From assembly GCA_003024175.1 (NCBI GenBank), contig MDYQ01000040.1, positions 93,067 to 157,066 on the forward strand: a stretch of DNA of 64,000 nt, read 5' to 3'. The DNA is from Planoprotostelium fungivorum. Lineage: Eukaryota > Evosea > Variosea > Cavosteliida > Cavosteliaceae. The notes under the pieces are model-generated. The model was not told the origin of the DNA. It was given only the letters and a program-made list of their open reading frames with translations, and did not search any database. Positions 1 through 14,213 of the stretch are shown here, one piece after another (position 1 is the first letter of the stretch; every line of letters begins with the position of its first letter). A program made the translations under genes and the position numbers.

Positions 1-1792
1 TGCAACTGTGTGAGAGTTAAACTCGCGATAGATGATCGACGATGTGTACTGACAGATGCTGAAGCTAGTGAGCTGAGTGAGAGCCGAGAGGTTCTGCGGT
101 AACTCTCCATGGAATCGATTGGCGATGGCCGAGAACTGTCTTCGATGAATCTTCCATCTACAACGCTCACTTCACCTTCTGTATCCTCCTACAGTTAGTG
201 ATGTTGGGAAATGGAGATTGGATGCTGTTCAAGTCCGCCACGAAAGTTTGTAGGTAGACGAAACGAGAGAAATCGTTTGGCATGGATGTGAAGTGATTGT
301 AAGAGATATCGATCGACGTCAATCGAGTGCAGGACGTCAATCGATCTGAGAGAGGACCTATGGAATCAGAGGCGACCTATTGGATGAGAAGGTCTCACCC
401 TCTAAGAAGTTGTAAGCCAGATCGAGTATCTGTAGATAAGGATTGAAGATACCGCTGGGAACTCTGCCGCTGACGCTGCATGACATCAGATGATGTGATG
501 ATGTCAGATGATGTGATGATGTCATCGCACACCTGCTCCTCGAAACTTGAAAGGCTACCAATCGTAGATCTCCCATGGTAATAGGAATCTCACCCATCGT
601 CCCCGCTGCTGCTCGAAGTTAAAAAAACGAAGGGAACGAACGAGGACTCACAGACAGCGTAGAATAACTGTAAGGCCATACCAGTGTAATTGCAACCGGG
701 AAAAGAATCGAATTTGTTGTAAGAGATGTCGATGGACTGCGTACACCGTGAACTCGCATATCGAGAAATATCCTCACCGTCAGATTCTTTAAGGAACAGA
801 GGAAAGTCAAAGGACCCACTATCTGGTTGGAACGCATTCTAAGAGACTATCCTTCATTCAGAATGATCACATCATCTCGCGATGGCGTCGTCATCTTCTA
901 TAACTCACTTGGAGGTGAACGAGGTTCGAGAAGGAGCTGGGCACAGAGGAGTTGATCGCATTATTCTCAAGGAAGAGCATAGTCAAGTTGGTCAACTGTC
1001 CGAAGCATGATGGGATGGAGTTGATCTGATTCGTCCCCAAATCTAATGACTAAATGGGATGAGATGGATCGGGGTGAGATCGAATGTCACCTGCAGGTTG
1101 ATGAGAGAACAGAATGAAGAAGAGATGGAGGAGAATCGGTTGTGGTAGAGCGTCAAAGTTCTAAGGTTTGGTAAGAGCCCGAAATTACCAATCTGGTCGA
1201 TGTCATCATCAAATCGGTGTAGAGATCGGCCTCACATCGCCATACAGGAGATTGTAAGTCAAGTCAATGGCAACTAAATGAGTACAATTGGACAGAGAGG
1301 ACGGAATTTGGCTCGAGATGAAGTTGTCTAGGGATCAACACATCAGTACATCGGAAGAGGATGAAGGATCACATGGTAGAAGGAGATATTCTAACGATGA
1401 TAGATCAGCCCAGATGTTGCTGGGGAATATTCCAGAGAGGTGATTGTAAGTGAGATTGATGGCGATCACATTTCCTGTCGAATTGAATACGTGAACAAGT
1501 TATGGAGGAGATTCGAGTCTTCACCTCCAACATCGCATGTGATTCCGTAAAAGTTACAAGCATCCGTTCCTGGCTGATGTGAATAAAAGTATTTAAATGA
1601 TGTAACGAATATTATCTACCCTTCCAGCCCGTTTGATTGTACCATTTAGCACCTAATTCCGTGAGTCCACAGTCTATGAACATGGAGGCATTGTTTACCT
1701 CCCAATTGATCGTAGAATGAATTCAGAGCGGATAGCTGGTCAGCCACAACGATTGAGGATATCAACAGACAGAAGAAGACTGTACAGTGCAT
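1..1792 (-). CDS. LRR receptor-like surface protein, 5' part (runs off left edge)
   Basis: Only the N-terminal part is present; the 3' part lies beyond base 1. The start at 1792 opens a hydrophobic signal peptide (MHCTVFFCLLISSIVVA). It is followed by a plant-type LRR N-cap split over short introns: a SALNSFYDQLGG segment, a WYNQTGW segment and a CNFYGITC segment. Leucine-rich repeats of the LxxNxLxGxxP type follow, for example INLTYNHLSGIFPSNIW near 1400, and LQILDLAYNFLEG and GEIPITMGDL near 430-590. Introns of roughly 45-90 nt separate most repeats. The cap resembles that of the LRR receptor tyrosine kinase at 34430, so this gene may encode a related receptor, but no transmembrane or kinase part is visible here. 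Individual exon ends were not all fixed. The extracellular role and ligand are unknown. Confidence 0.75.
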
Positions 1793-2569
1793 GTCTTTCT
1801 GTTTCTCCTCCACTCTAATTTTACAGAACACTGGGGTTGTATCACACTCCATTGTCCTCTGTCTAGACTCTTGACATAATTCGAGTTCCTCACACGAGAA
1901 AATCTGGGCACAGACACATTTGAGAGAGTTGAGTGTCCTCTCACGTGATTGACAAGACATATCCAGTCGGTTGTGGTAGTATGGTCCCTGCTTTCACACG
2001 AAAGAGACGGACATTGGACAATAAATGCGGCACGATATGGAAAAGGGATAGTTCCAACGCCTTTTCCTCTTTCACGATGCATTTGCATCCACGGAGTAGC
2101 CGGTACAGCTCACCCCTATGGTATTCAGGGAAATTGGCTGGTCGAGAGTTTGCCGCACTGAGTTGACGTCGCGCTGCGTGATCAACGTACCGTGGTGCAC
2201 CACGAATGATAAGATCTCTCCAATGGTTGATGGACACGCGAACATATTGTATGTATCTTCTCTTAGGAAGTCAGTCGTCGTCATGCAGCAGAGGTTGTGA
2301 GGTTCATCTGAAAGGCCACTATCATTGAAGACTCGATCGCACCATCTGTTCTCGTTCATTTTGAAAAGACCACAAAGCAGATAATGTTGTACGAACAGTC
2401 AATACCATTCATCGAGCGGTGTAGACGGAGATCACGTGACAGATCGCAGCTGTCAGATGTGGCCCGATTATCCACACAACCATGTTGACTTCCCATCTTA
2501 ATCGGTCTACGTGGCTTAAATCCATCAGAATAACAGCCAGTTGTTGCCCATTATTCCTCAATCGGCAAC
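1793..2569. other. Gap between divergent genes, with a possible small minus-strand ORF
   Basis: This 777-base stretch separates the divergent LRR receptor and phosphatase starts, so it must hold both promoters. A minus-strand reading frame from about 2359 to 2072 encodes a Cys-containing stretch (CDRVF, then LCC, then FAC). A second frame from 1960 continues into the LRR receptor start. Neither has a recognisable domain, and neither start is clearly supported, so I do not call a gene. No RNA gene or repeat was seen. Confidence 0.35.
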
Positions 2570-4159
2570 ATGCAAGGACACTGTATCACCTGCTCGGTCC
2601 TCGTCGTATCCATCGCCATCTTACTCGCTGGGATCAACTTTCATCCCACCATCGAAGATACATCGAAGGTGATCGCGTGCATTTTCTTCATTTTGTTTCG
2701 ACGTGACGTGATTCTAAGGGACGCATCAGCAAGGATCTCGTGAATTCCATTCAAACGAGATGAAATTGATCTCTGATCTGAGAAGAAAATTGAACAGTGA
2801 TGCACCTGAGAGAGAGTTCCAGGTGAATAGTTCATAGGCCTCGTGTGATCTTGGTCTCTTTGTATCTCATCACGATTCAAGTCCTATGACTAATGTCTAT
2901 CAGAACATCGAAAGGCTTTATAGAACAGACAATGCAATTCGTCTTGGAACTACAGAAGAAGCGTTGAGAGAAGAGAACCTGGCTAAGAACCGTTACACAG
3001 ATGTCATACCCTGTGATTGCATCTCATTTCATCACCTGATCTCATCCACCTCCAGACGATCACAGTCGAGTCAAACTTCAATCGAACGACTCAGAAGAGG
3101 TTTCGGATTACATCAACGCCAGCTTCATCCAGGTAACAAATTCTACATCTCCATTACCCATACATCTCAAAGAAATGGTGCGAATGATGTGAGACTGATG
3201 AGAAAAGGGAGAAGACAATCATTACATCGCAGCTCAAGGACCTCTACCCGAGACGTCTGCCGACTTTTGGAAGATGATCTGGGACGAAGACGTCAACGTG
3301 CTCGTGATGTTGACCAAGATCAACGAGAACGGAAGGGTATCTTCTCACTCTTCTCTTTCAACTCCTTTCATCCTCATCCACGACCATCACGTTTCATGAT
3401 GCACACCATCAACTCTTACATGTTTGTAGGTCAAATGCCACAGATATTACCCTGAGAAGCTAGATGGTGACAACGTCTTCCAATTCGGTGACCTACGAGT
3501 CCAACTGCTCTCCCAAAGTGAAGATCAACACGCCTCCACGGTCACTCGTACGTACCTTCTCACCCACACGGTACGTACTTCTCATGACATCATCCATCGA
3601 TGAGACTTGATGAGAGTTGATGAGAGTTGATGAGAGACAGATCACCGATGAAGAGAGGACTGTGACCCATTATCAATACCTGGGCTGGCCCGACCACGGT
3701 GTACCAAAGAGCACCAAGGGCATTCGAGGTCATTCGCGTTCGCACGTTTCAGTCACTGAGTGGTAGCAGGTCTCATCGACACGATGGAAAGTCACGTGAC
3801 GGAGAGTGGAACCAATGGACCTATCCTCGTCCACTGCAGGTGAACATCCATCTACAACAGTGTAGATTGACGATACACAGCGCCGGTATCGGTAGAACGG
3901 GAGCTTTCATCACGATTCACGTTCACATTCAGAGAATGAAAAAGTACGTGACATCAGGGGCACAGTTTGACTCGAACATCTACAACACGGTGAAGAGACT
4001 GAGACAGCAGAGAGCTGGAATGGTACAACAACCGGTGAGCGGATGATTCATCTCGTTTAAGGATGCTGAGGCAAGTAGGAACAATATCGTTTCTGTTACG
4101 AGGCCATTCTAGAAGGATTGAAGGAACTCGGTGAGTGTGATGATCATCGTGTCAGATGA
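2570..4159 (+). CDS. Membrane-anchored protein tyrosine phosphatase
   Basis: This is a classical tyrosine phosphatase that hydrolyses phosphotyrosine on proteins. The start at 2570 opens a short hydrophobic segment ([14 protein letters not shown], residues about 8-21), predicted to be a signal anchor or transmembrane helix, followed by a short linker. Conserved phosphatase motifs then appear in order across about eight exons: [17 protein letters not shown] (substrate-recognition loop), [24 protein letters not shown], the WPD loop LGWPDHGVP, the active-site loop [10 protein letters not shown] with catalytic Cys and Arg, and [13 protein letters not shown]. The active-site loop is split by a 41-nt intron (3840-3880) between Cys and the rest of the Ser codon; removing it restores the signature exactly. 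An earlier intron holds 10-bp TTGATGAGAG repeats. The stop at 4159 is the first after the last conserved motif; one more exon cannot be excluded. Confidence 0.88.
3840..3880 (+). other. Intron splitting the phosphatase active-site loop, with hairpin
   Basis: GT...AG intron of 41 nt. Its core carries ATCTACA (3850-3856) and TGTAGAT (3861-3867) around a 4-nt loop, a member of the dispersed palindrome family. Exact removal joins CAC TGC AG to C GCC GGT and rebuilds the Cys-Ser-Ala-Gly-Ile-Gly loop, which proves the boundaries. Confidence 0.9.
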
Positions 4160-4464
4160 GCATCATCTCGTGTGAACGTCGCTCATTAGACTCAGTTGAG
4201 ACTTCATCTGACAAGCATCCAAGCCAAGTTGTATAAATAATCGGTTGGAATTAGTGTGATGTCGGATTGACACAAGTTGACGTGTCATGTGACGATCTCT
4301 GTCTTAGAGTATCAAGTGTACGATGAGATTCCTTCTGCGTTGTTCAGTTGGTTGTCTTTCCCTCTGATGTCTCCATGGTTCCTATCTTCCGATTCTGCAG
4401 AAGAGAACCAGCTTCTGATCTGATCAGATCACATCATTGTGGAGACGACAAAAGGGGAAGAAAG
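4160..4464. other. Intergenic gap
   Basis: About 300 bases between two genes read in the same direction. It presumably holds the phosphatase 3' end and the promoter of the BTB-WD40 gene. I see no RNA gene or strong repeat. Confidence 0.5.
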
Positions 4465-6350
4465 ATGGATGTTGTGTCTGTCCGCGACCGTCTGAAAGAA
4501 TGGCGAGGGTTCTTTGAGACGTATAATAGAGATTTCTTGGTGGAGGTCAACCTCCTGGACGATATGAACCAACGGTGAGTTGCAAACTACCGAAGAAGAT
4601 GTGACAAGGAATATCAGATACGAAGCCATGCAGAGAGAGAAATCAGACAGGTTGACCTCGCTTCCTTCTCTTCTGAAATTCAACGTGGGAGGACAGAAGA
4701 TACAAACATCAAAGAGCTCGCTGCTGAAGATGGAGTCCTTGTTGAGTGAGATGATGGGCAGTGGTAAGTGGCTACCAGACGATGAGGGTGAGAAGAGGAA
4801 TGAGAAGAATGTAATGACAGATGGAGGTCACATGTTTTTGGACAGGGACGCAGACAAATTCGAGCAGGTGTTAGACTACCTTCAAACGGAAGGAGAGAAG
4901 GAGATCACAGAAGAAGAGTTGGAAGAACTTCGGTTCTTCTGGTTGAACCCTGCACATGCAGAAGAAGAAGTAGACAGGAGGGAAGAAAGTGCAAAGAAGA
5001 GGAAGAGAGAGAAGATCAGCGTGCAGAGGCAAAGCAAAAAGAAGGATTCTAAAGACATAGAAACCGAAATGGCGGCCGTTCAGAGCGAGATGAAGACTAT
5101 GGAGGAACTGATCGAGAGGTGAACGTGATGAGATGAGAGAGACCGACAGAGAGCAGGGAGAAAAAGAAGAGGACACTGGTAGAGGAACACATCGAAGCAC
5201 AACGCGATACCGTGAAGCTGAACGTGAGAGGAAAAAGGTTCGTGACGACAAAGAAGACACTCCGCAAGGGAGGAGAAGATAGCATGCTGAACGTTTTGGC
5301 CTCAGGCAGGTGGACAGCAGAAACGGGAGAAGGTGAAGTGAAAGGAGAGCAGATCGATTGACGACAGCAGGATACTTTATCGATCGCAACAGCAGAGACT
5401 TTGCGCTCGTGTTGGAATACCTCAGATCGAGCCATTTCGAAACGGGACGGAAGGTGGCCAGAGAGCTGCAGTACTTTGGCATAGAGAGAGAGAAGATATG
5501 GACAGACGATGCCAGGTGCACAGCCACCTTCTCCCCCCGATGTGGCTTAGTCTCTTCCATCGTGCAACAGACCGACGGCCACATTGCCACCGGTAGCGAA
5601 GACGGTACCATCAAAATATGGACACCCGATGGTGTCTGCACTGCCACCCTCTTTCAACATGCAGCTCCAGTCATGTCTGTCATCCAGCTCAGCAACGGTG
5701 GCATGGCCTCTAGTAGTGGAGATGGTAAGGTGAAGGTATGGTCGACCGATGGAACCTGCTCGGCCACTTTCTCCGGCCACACGCAACCAGCCCACTCTGT
5801 CACTCAGCTGATCGACGGTCGCATCGCTTCCGGCAGCTGGGACGGTACAATCAAGTTGTGGACTTTGAACGGAGATTGCGTGGCCACCTTGAAGGGTCAC
5901 GAAGGATCAATCGTATCCGTGGCGGCCTTGAGCAACGGTCACCTCGCTTCCGGTAGCATCGATTGTACGGTGAAGATATGGGCGACCGATGGAACCTGTG
6001 CGGCAACTTTTTTCGCTCACACCGGCCCCGTGCTGTCTGTCACCCAGCTCGGCAACGGTCTCATCGCTTCCGGCAGTGCAGATAGAACGGTGAAGATATG
6101 GACTTTAGACGGTGCCTGCGTCGGCAGCTTCTCCGGCCACACCGGCTCGATCTGGACCGTGAGAGGCCTCAGCAACGGACAGATCGCCTCCGGTGGTGAA
6201 GATCGTTCGGTCAAGATATGGAACCTCGACGGCACTTGCACGTCTACCCTCTATGGTCACACCCGCCCCGTGTTATCTGTCACTGAGCTGAGCGACGGCA
6301 GAATTGCCTCTGGCGGCCAAGACGGAACGATTCAACTGTGGAACGAATAG
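4465..6350 (+). CDS. Double BTB (T1-type) plus seven-blade WD40 protein
   Basis: This is probably an adaptor or scaffold; KCTD-type BTB domains mediate oligomerisation and cullin-3 contacts in known families. Exon 1 encodes a short helix (MDVVSVRDRL). A 43-nt intron (4575-4617) follows. The first T1-type BTB reads LLKFNVGGQKIQTSKSSL ... GHMFLDRDADKFEQVLDYLQ. Then comes a charged Lys/Glu coiled segment, a short intron after 5119, and a second BTB (VKLNVRGKRFVTTKKTL ... GYFIDRNSRDFALVLEYLR). The last exon encodes seven regular WD repeats ending IKIW, VKVW, IKLW, VKIW, VKIW, VKIW, IQLW, enough for one closed propeller. Oddity: within BTB2 the frame is kept only if 20 nt (GTGAAGTGAAAGGAGAGCAG, about 5335-5354) are spliced out; otherwise a TGA interrupts it. 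The tail meets the convergent glutathione reductase gene 38 bases away. Confidence 0.85.
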
Positions 6351-6387
6351 ACGACAACGTTCCACTTTTATTCTTCGTCATGGATGT

Positions 6388-8588
<2,201 letters not shown>

Positions 8589-8764
8589 CGGGGGGATAGG
8601 AATAACGTCATCACGTGACGGAAACTTCCCTGGTCATCTTCGTAGACTTCCGAACATGCACCTCCGATGGCAACATGGTGGCGACATCAGAGGGGGAGGC
8701 TCCTCTTCATCGTTCGACACGACTCCATGTGTCCAAAAGAAGACGATGCAACAAAGGTGATCGA

Positions 8765-8770
8765 TTTATT
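8765..8770 (-). terminator. AATAAA poly(A) signal overlapping the SEC13 stop
   Basis: On the minus strand the stop region reads AACTAATAAATC, so AATAAA shares two bases with the stop codon. This implies an extremely short 3' UTR. Confidence 0.6.
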
Positions 8771-10178
8771 AGTTGGCAGCGTCGGCGGCATCGAGTCCTT
8801 CGATGCACTTCCAGTCATTGTCGGCGTCCAGCCCCTCTTTCCACAGGGTCACCTGCCACCTTTCAATCCCCACACCCCTCTCTTTTTTTCCCACCTTGTT
8901 GTCATCTCCAGAGATGGCCAAGATGTTGCCCGTGACCGACCAGCTCACTCTCCAACTGACAACATTGGATGCACCTGGTAAGACTTTCTTCGTCCACTGT
9001 GCGTTCGTGTTGCTCTGGGACCAGATGACGACGGTGCCATCTTGAGAGCATGAGGCGATGTTGGAGCTGGGGAGGCCGATAGAGGGGGCCCAGGCGACGT
9101 CTCTGACCCAGGCGGTGTGGTGCTCCAACTTCTCTTCTGTCCTCCAAGTGTTATCGGACTGCATGACGTCAGATGAGGTCACATGAGATCATCACCTCTA
9201 ATTTCCAGATCTTGACGAGATTGTCGCAGCCGCCAGAGACGAATCGTTTGGGAGCCAACGCGGGACTGCTTCCCACAAGGGCTCCAGCTGGAACGGCGGG
9301 GGCCCACGATACTGCGTTGACTCCGATGGTGTGGGCGTTCTGTACGGCTACGTCCCACGTCTGCTCTTCGGCTGGGTGGGGTGAGGATTTGGCGGGAAAA
9401 TAGAATTGGGACTCACGCTTCCAGGTGTGCACGGAGATCTTTCCGTCAGATGAACCGGCGGCGAGAATGAGTCCGAATTCGTGAGGAGCCCAGGAGATGG
9501 AGTTGACTGATCATCGATGTGAGATGAGATGGTGATGATGATGTGGAACGTGATGAGAGGGGATAGATGAGAAGAGGATGGGATGCATTACCGGAAGATT
9601 CGTGTCTGTCGTACTCGTAGAACTTGGCCCATTGATTGGGCTGGTTCTCCTTCCATACGATGACCTTTCTGTCGTAAGAGCAAGAGGCGATGATGCTGCC
9701 GAATTTGGGGTGAGCCCAAGACACCTGCGGGAGTTGATGATGCCGAATGGACTTTTCATACGAAACAACACAGATCGAGGGAGAAGGAAATCATTCACGA
9801 GAGAATCACCTGCCAGACGGGTCCTTCGTGTCTGTTGAAGGCATCAGTTTGAGGACAAGTTTTATGATATGGATGTCATTTCCTTTCACGGGAAGAGACT
9901 CACCCTTTGATCTCGGATAACGGTACATTGGCACCTCCGTCTGAAACCTCGAAGATCTTGATGGTTCTGTCCGATGAACAGGTGGCCAGCCTCTTGGAAT
10001 AGTAATCTAATTGAACATCGTGCTAGAAATAAAGGTTCAGATGACTTACGCACTCCATCGAGGAAGAGAAACTCACAATCATGTCCTCATGTTGGGAATC
10101 TATGGTTGAAATAATTGAACTAGTCTGACGTGTGGTTAGAGTCTTTAGGTATGGATGAAGAAGAGATTCGCCCACCAT
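8769..10178 (-). CDS. SEC13: SEC13 (COPII coat / nuclear pore WD40 protein)
   Basis: Six-blade WD40 protein of the COPII outer coat and the nuclear pore Y-complex. The exons line up with the family along the whole length: [147 protein letters not shown] and VTLWKEG. The most family-like start is ATG 10178 followed at once by a phase-0 intron (GTGGGCGA...CACGTCAG), giving [16 protein letters not shown]. Without splicing the protein would carry a 21-residue insert after Met. The stop codon overlaps an AATAAA signal. It lies head-to-head with the proteasome gene at 10657. Confidence 0.92.
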
Positions 10179-11669
<1,491 letters not shown>

Positions 11670-11694
11670 AAGAGAGTGTTCAGAGTTGATTCTA

Positions 11695-11714
11695 CATCTA
11701 CAACGATGTAGATG
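11695..11714. repeat. Dispersed palindrome in 3' flank
   Basis: CATCTACAACGATGTAGATG: 8-bp self-complementary arms (CATCTACA / TGTAGATG) around a 4-nt loop. It lies about 25 bases past the proteasome stop and could fold into a hairpin in the transcript. It belongs to the same word family found in introns. Confidence 0.75.
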
Positions 11715-11843
11715 GCCGTACGATGCATTCTCATCCTTCTCCATCACAACGACCGTCTTCATTGTGAGTTGTCATCGCTCACGATCCTTGCAGGCAACAC
11801 CAACAGATGATCACTGACAGAAAAACAGATTGTGGATGAACAT

Positions 11844-12950
11844 TTATCGTGCGACATTCTCTATGGCCCTCTCAGTTGCCTCCCACAGATCCTTCGCCGC
11901 CTTCTCATCGTAAGCCCATGCGGCCCTCCCCTTCTTGTATACCGGCAACGAACTCCCTTCTGGCAATAACTCGCTCTCTTCAAACTCCTCGAGATACTTG
12001 CCTCCCATCTTCTCCACCTCTTTACTGTATCCCGCCCAGAAGCTCATGGCCGCACCCTGCTGTGTGTTCAAGAAATCGGAGAGAGGAAAGCCCTTCGAAG
12101 CCTCTTCGTCTAGATGTCTTGACAGGGGTGTTGTGATGAGCCCGGGGTGAATGGCAACGGCCAGCAGACGATCGTGATGTCTCCTGTGGATCTCTGTGGC
12201 CAGGTAGATGTTGGCCGTCTTGGACTTGCCGTAAGAGAGCCACGAGTGATATGGATCTGATAATGTCCATTCGAGATCGGAGGGTGATGCGGGTGATAAG
12301 CGATGTCCAGTGGAGGCAACGCAGACGACTCGTGAGAGGAAGGATGGAGTGGAAGCCGAGAGGAGAGCTTCGGTTAAGAGGCGGAAGAGTAAGTGGTGTC
12401 CGACGTGATTGGTTCCGATCTGTGTCTCGAATCCGTCTCTGGTGGTGCCCTTTGGAGTGGCCATCACACCTGGTCACGTGTGAGCGACAACAGATGATGG
12501 AGAGATGAACACCAGCATTGAGGATGAGAACGTGTAGCTGTTTCTCTTGTTTCAAAAAGTCGTTGGCGCACTGTCTGACGGATGATAGAGAGTCCAACTC
12601 CATGGTGAAAGGAGTAACCTTCCCGTCACCTTCGCCTCTCTGGATTGTCTCCACCACCTGCATCATCTCAGCCATTGTCCTTCCATCGGCATCCGTCTCA
12701 CCTCTCTCGCCTTCTCTTCCGTTCTCGATGTCACATAGACGTGAGCTCCCGCACGATAGAATGTCTTGGCCGTTTCCAGTCCGATGCCCGATGCGGCCGC
12801 ACAGCCAGTGATCAGTATCACCCTCTCCTTCCATTCTTCACTCTTCCCCTCATCCTCTAAAAGTTGCATCGCAGTGGGTCTGGCGTCACCGGGCCCAGAT
12901 AGCTGGACGTAGGCAGAAGAGTATCTCTGGTAGGTTGTTGATTGAGTCAT
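11844..12950 (-). CDS. Short-chain dehydrogenase/reductase (retinol dehydrogenase/WWOX-like)
   Basis: NAD(P)-dependent oxidoreductase of the classical SDR family. It starts MTQSTTYQRYSSAYVQLSGP. The cofactor motif ILITGCAAASGIGLETAK is two residues longer than the usual TGxxxGIG. Next come ARE|MMQVVETIQRG, then HVLILNAG (the NAG motif) joined across an intron to VMATPKGTTRDGFETQIGTNHVGHHLLF. After that come RVVCVAS and the catalytic YGKSKTANIY (Tyr-x3-Lys), with AIHPGLITTPLSRH after it. The length, about 320 residues, and the DGFE-QIG-NH-GH signature resemble retinol dehydrogenase and WWOX-type enzymes. The substrate cannot be named. The first intron after KARE is about 38 nt. No transmembrane helix or targeting signal is obvious. 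Confidence 0.85.
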
Positions 12951-13469
12951 GTTCGATTGAAAGTGAGAGAGTGACAAAGCTGATGCTGGGGTGAGATGCT
13001 GACGTGAGCTGACTTCCATCGGCTCACGTTCGAGACGGGAACGTATTACATCATCCGGACAGTGGACAACGATCATGTAAGAGTGTTACGTTCTCACGCC
13101 GCGTGGAGCTCCGGCTGAGCGGTTATTACGTAATGATGTGTGGTACATGACGTAAGCCTTTGTCCCTGCATTATGCATTACATCAGATTCTCAGGACAGG
13201 CCATCACTGTTGGATCACTGATTCTCACGTAATACAATGGTGTATCACATAATACTTTCACTTGTTTAATTGCTATGGTTATGTTCTATATTCGTGACGG
13301 ATGCATCCGTCGTCACACGATGCGCTCGAACCAATAGAACCGATAGTGTGTTCATCGTGGCTCGCTTGCGGATATCCTAATGATCCACAGAGGTGTAGAT
13401 TTGAGCTCTTGAAAAACGCACGGGTGACGTCACATTAGAACCGCGTATAGACAGAACAGAAACATCATC
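12951..13469. other. Divergent promoter region
   Basis: About 520 bases between two divergent genes. It contains several TACGTAA/TTACGTAAT-like motifs (near 13120-13250) and a CCAAT-like box near 13332. No coding frame or RNA gene is supported. Confidence 0.45.
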
Positions 13470-13943
13470 ATGTCTACCGGTAGCTGCCTCTGTGGAGATT
13501 ACAAATTCTCTTTTCCAGCTGAGCCCGTCGCTTATGTGAGTTCACGTGATGTTCGCTCAGTCTTCAGAGATCTTCACAGCTCTGACCTTTCACAGGTCTC
13601 ATGTCATTGCATCCCATGTCGTAAAGCATCTGGCGGCATGAACTCTCTCAATTGGATCGTCCCCGCCGATTCCATCAAAGTCACATCGTCTTCGGGCACA
13701 CGTAGCTGGTCTAGAAAGGGAGATTCTGGAAAGAACCTCACGTACGTCAGCTGTGAGACTTGTGGTACCGTTGTCCATGTTGATGCTGAGGCAATGGGCC
13801 CGAATCGCATCTTGAAGATCGGCACATTTGACGATCAGTCCTTCTTGGAGAAGATTGGAGCACCTAAACTGCAGATCTACATGAAGAACTGTGCGTCGTG
13901 GGAGTTACCATATACGAATGCAGCGTCGAAACAAGAGAGCTGA
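13470..13943 (+). CDS. GFA/CENP-V-type zinc-binding protein
   Basis: Small protein of the glutathione-dependent formaldehyde-activating (GFA) fold, a zinc-binding family of mostly unknown substrates. The N-terminal GSCLCGDYKFSF gives CxC; then come CHCIPCRKASGG (CxCxxC) and CETCG (CxxC), the expected zinc ligands. A likely intron at 13536-13595 (GTGAGT...TTCACAG) is exactly 60 nt and free of stops, so an unspliced reading frame also exists; family spacing favours splicing. Spliced length is about 137 residues. AATAAA lies 16 bases after the stop (13959-13964). Whether this protein acts on glutathione adducts is not known; the name reflects the fold. Confidence 0.8.
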   Translation: MSTGSCLCGDYKFSFPAEPVAYVSSRDVRSVFRDLHSSDLSQVSCHCIPCRKASGGMNSLNWIVPADSIKVTSSSGTRSWSRKGDSGKNLTYVSCETCGTVVHVDAEAMGPNRILKIGTFDDQSFLEKIGAPKLQIYMKNCASWELPYTNAASKQES

Positions 13944-14213
13944 AGATGATGTTGAAAGAATAAACATAAGATTAATGGATTTGATGTACATCTGTGATCG
14001 AAGAGACGAGAGTGTCATTGTGCTCTCCTCTGTTCTGAACTCCTCTCATCACGTCACAACTAAGATACTGGAGCCTATTGACCGCGATGATCTCAACGTG
14101 TGACCACTCCTATAGAAGCACTTGCCGTTTGATTACCTCTTCTACAACGATCTATGTGATGGCGGGAATGGTAATAATTGAGACATTAACGGCAGACATC
14201 AGATGCGGCAATC

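Noticed and set aside
4871-5647. 258-codon minus-strand frame
   Set aside because: Antisense to the BTB-WD40 exons; composition (Leu/Ser/Phe-rich) is the mirror of Glu/Lys-rich coding sequence.
12022-12834. 270-codon minus-strand frame
   Set aside because: Overlaps the SDR exons in the wrong phase and runs through two introns.
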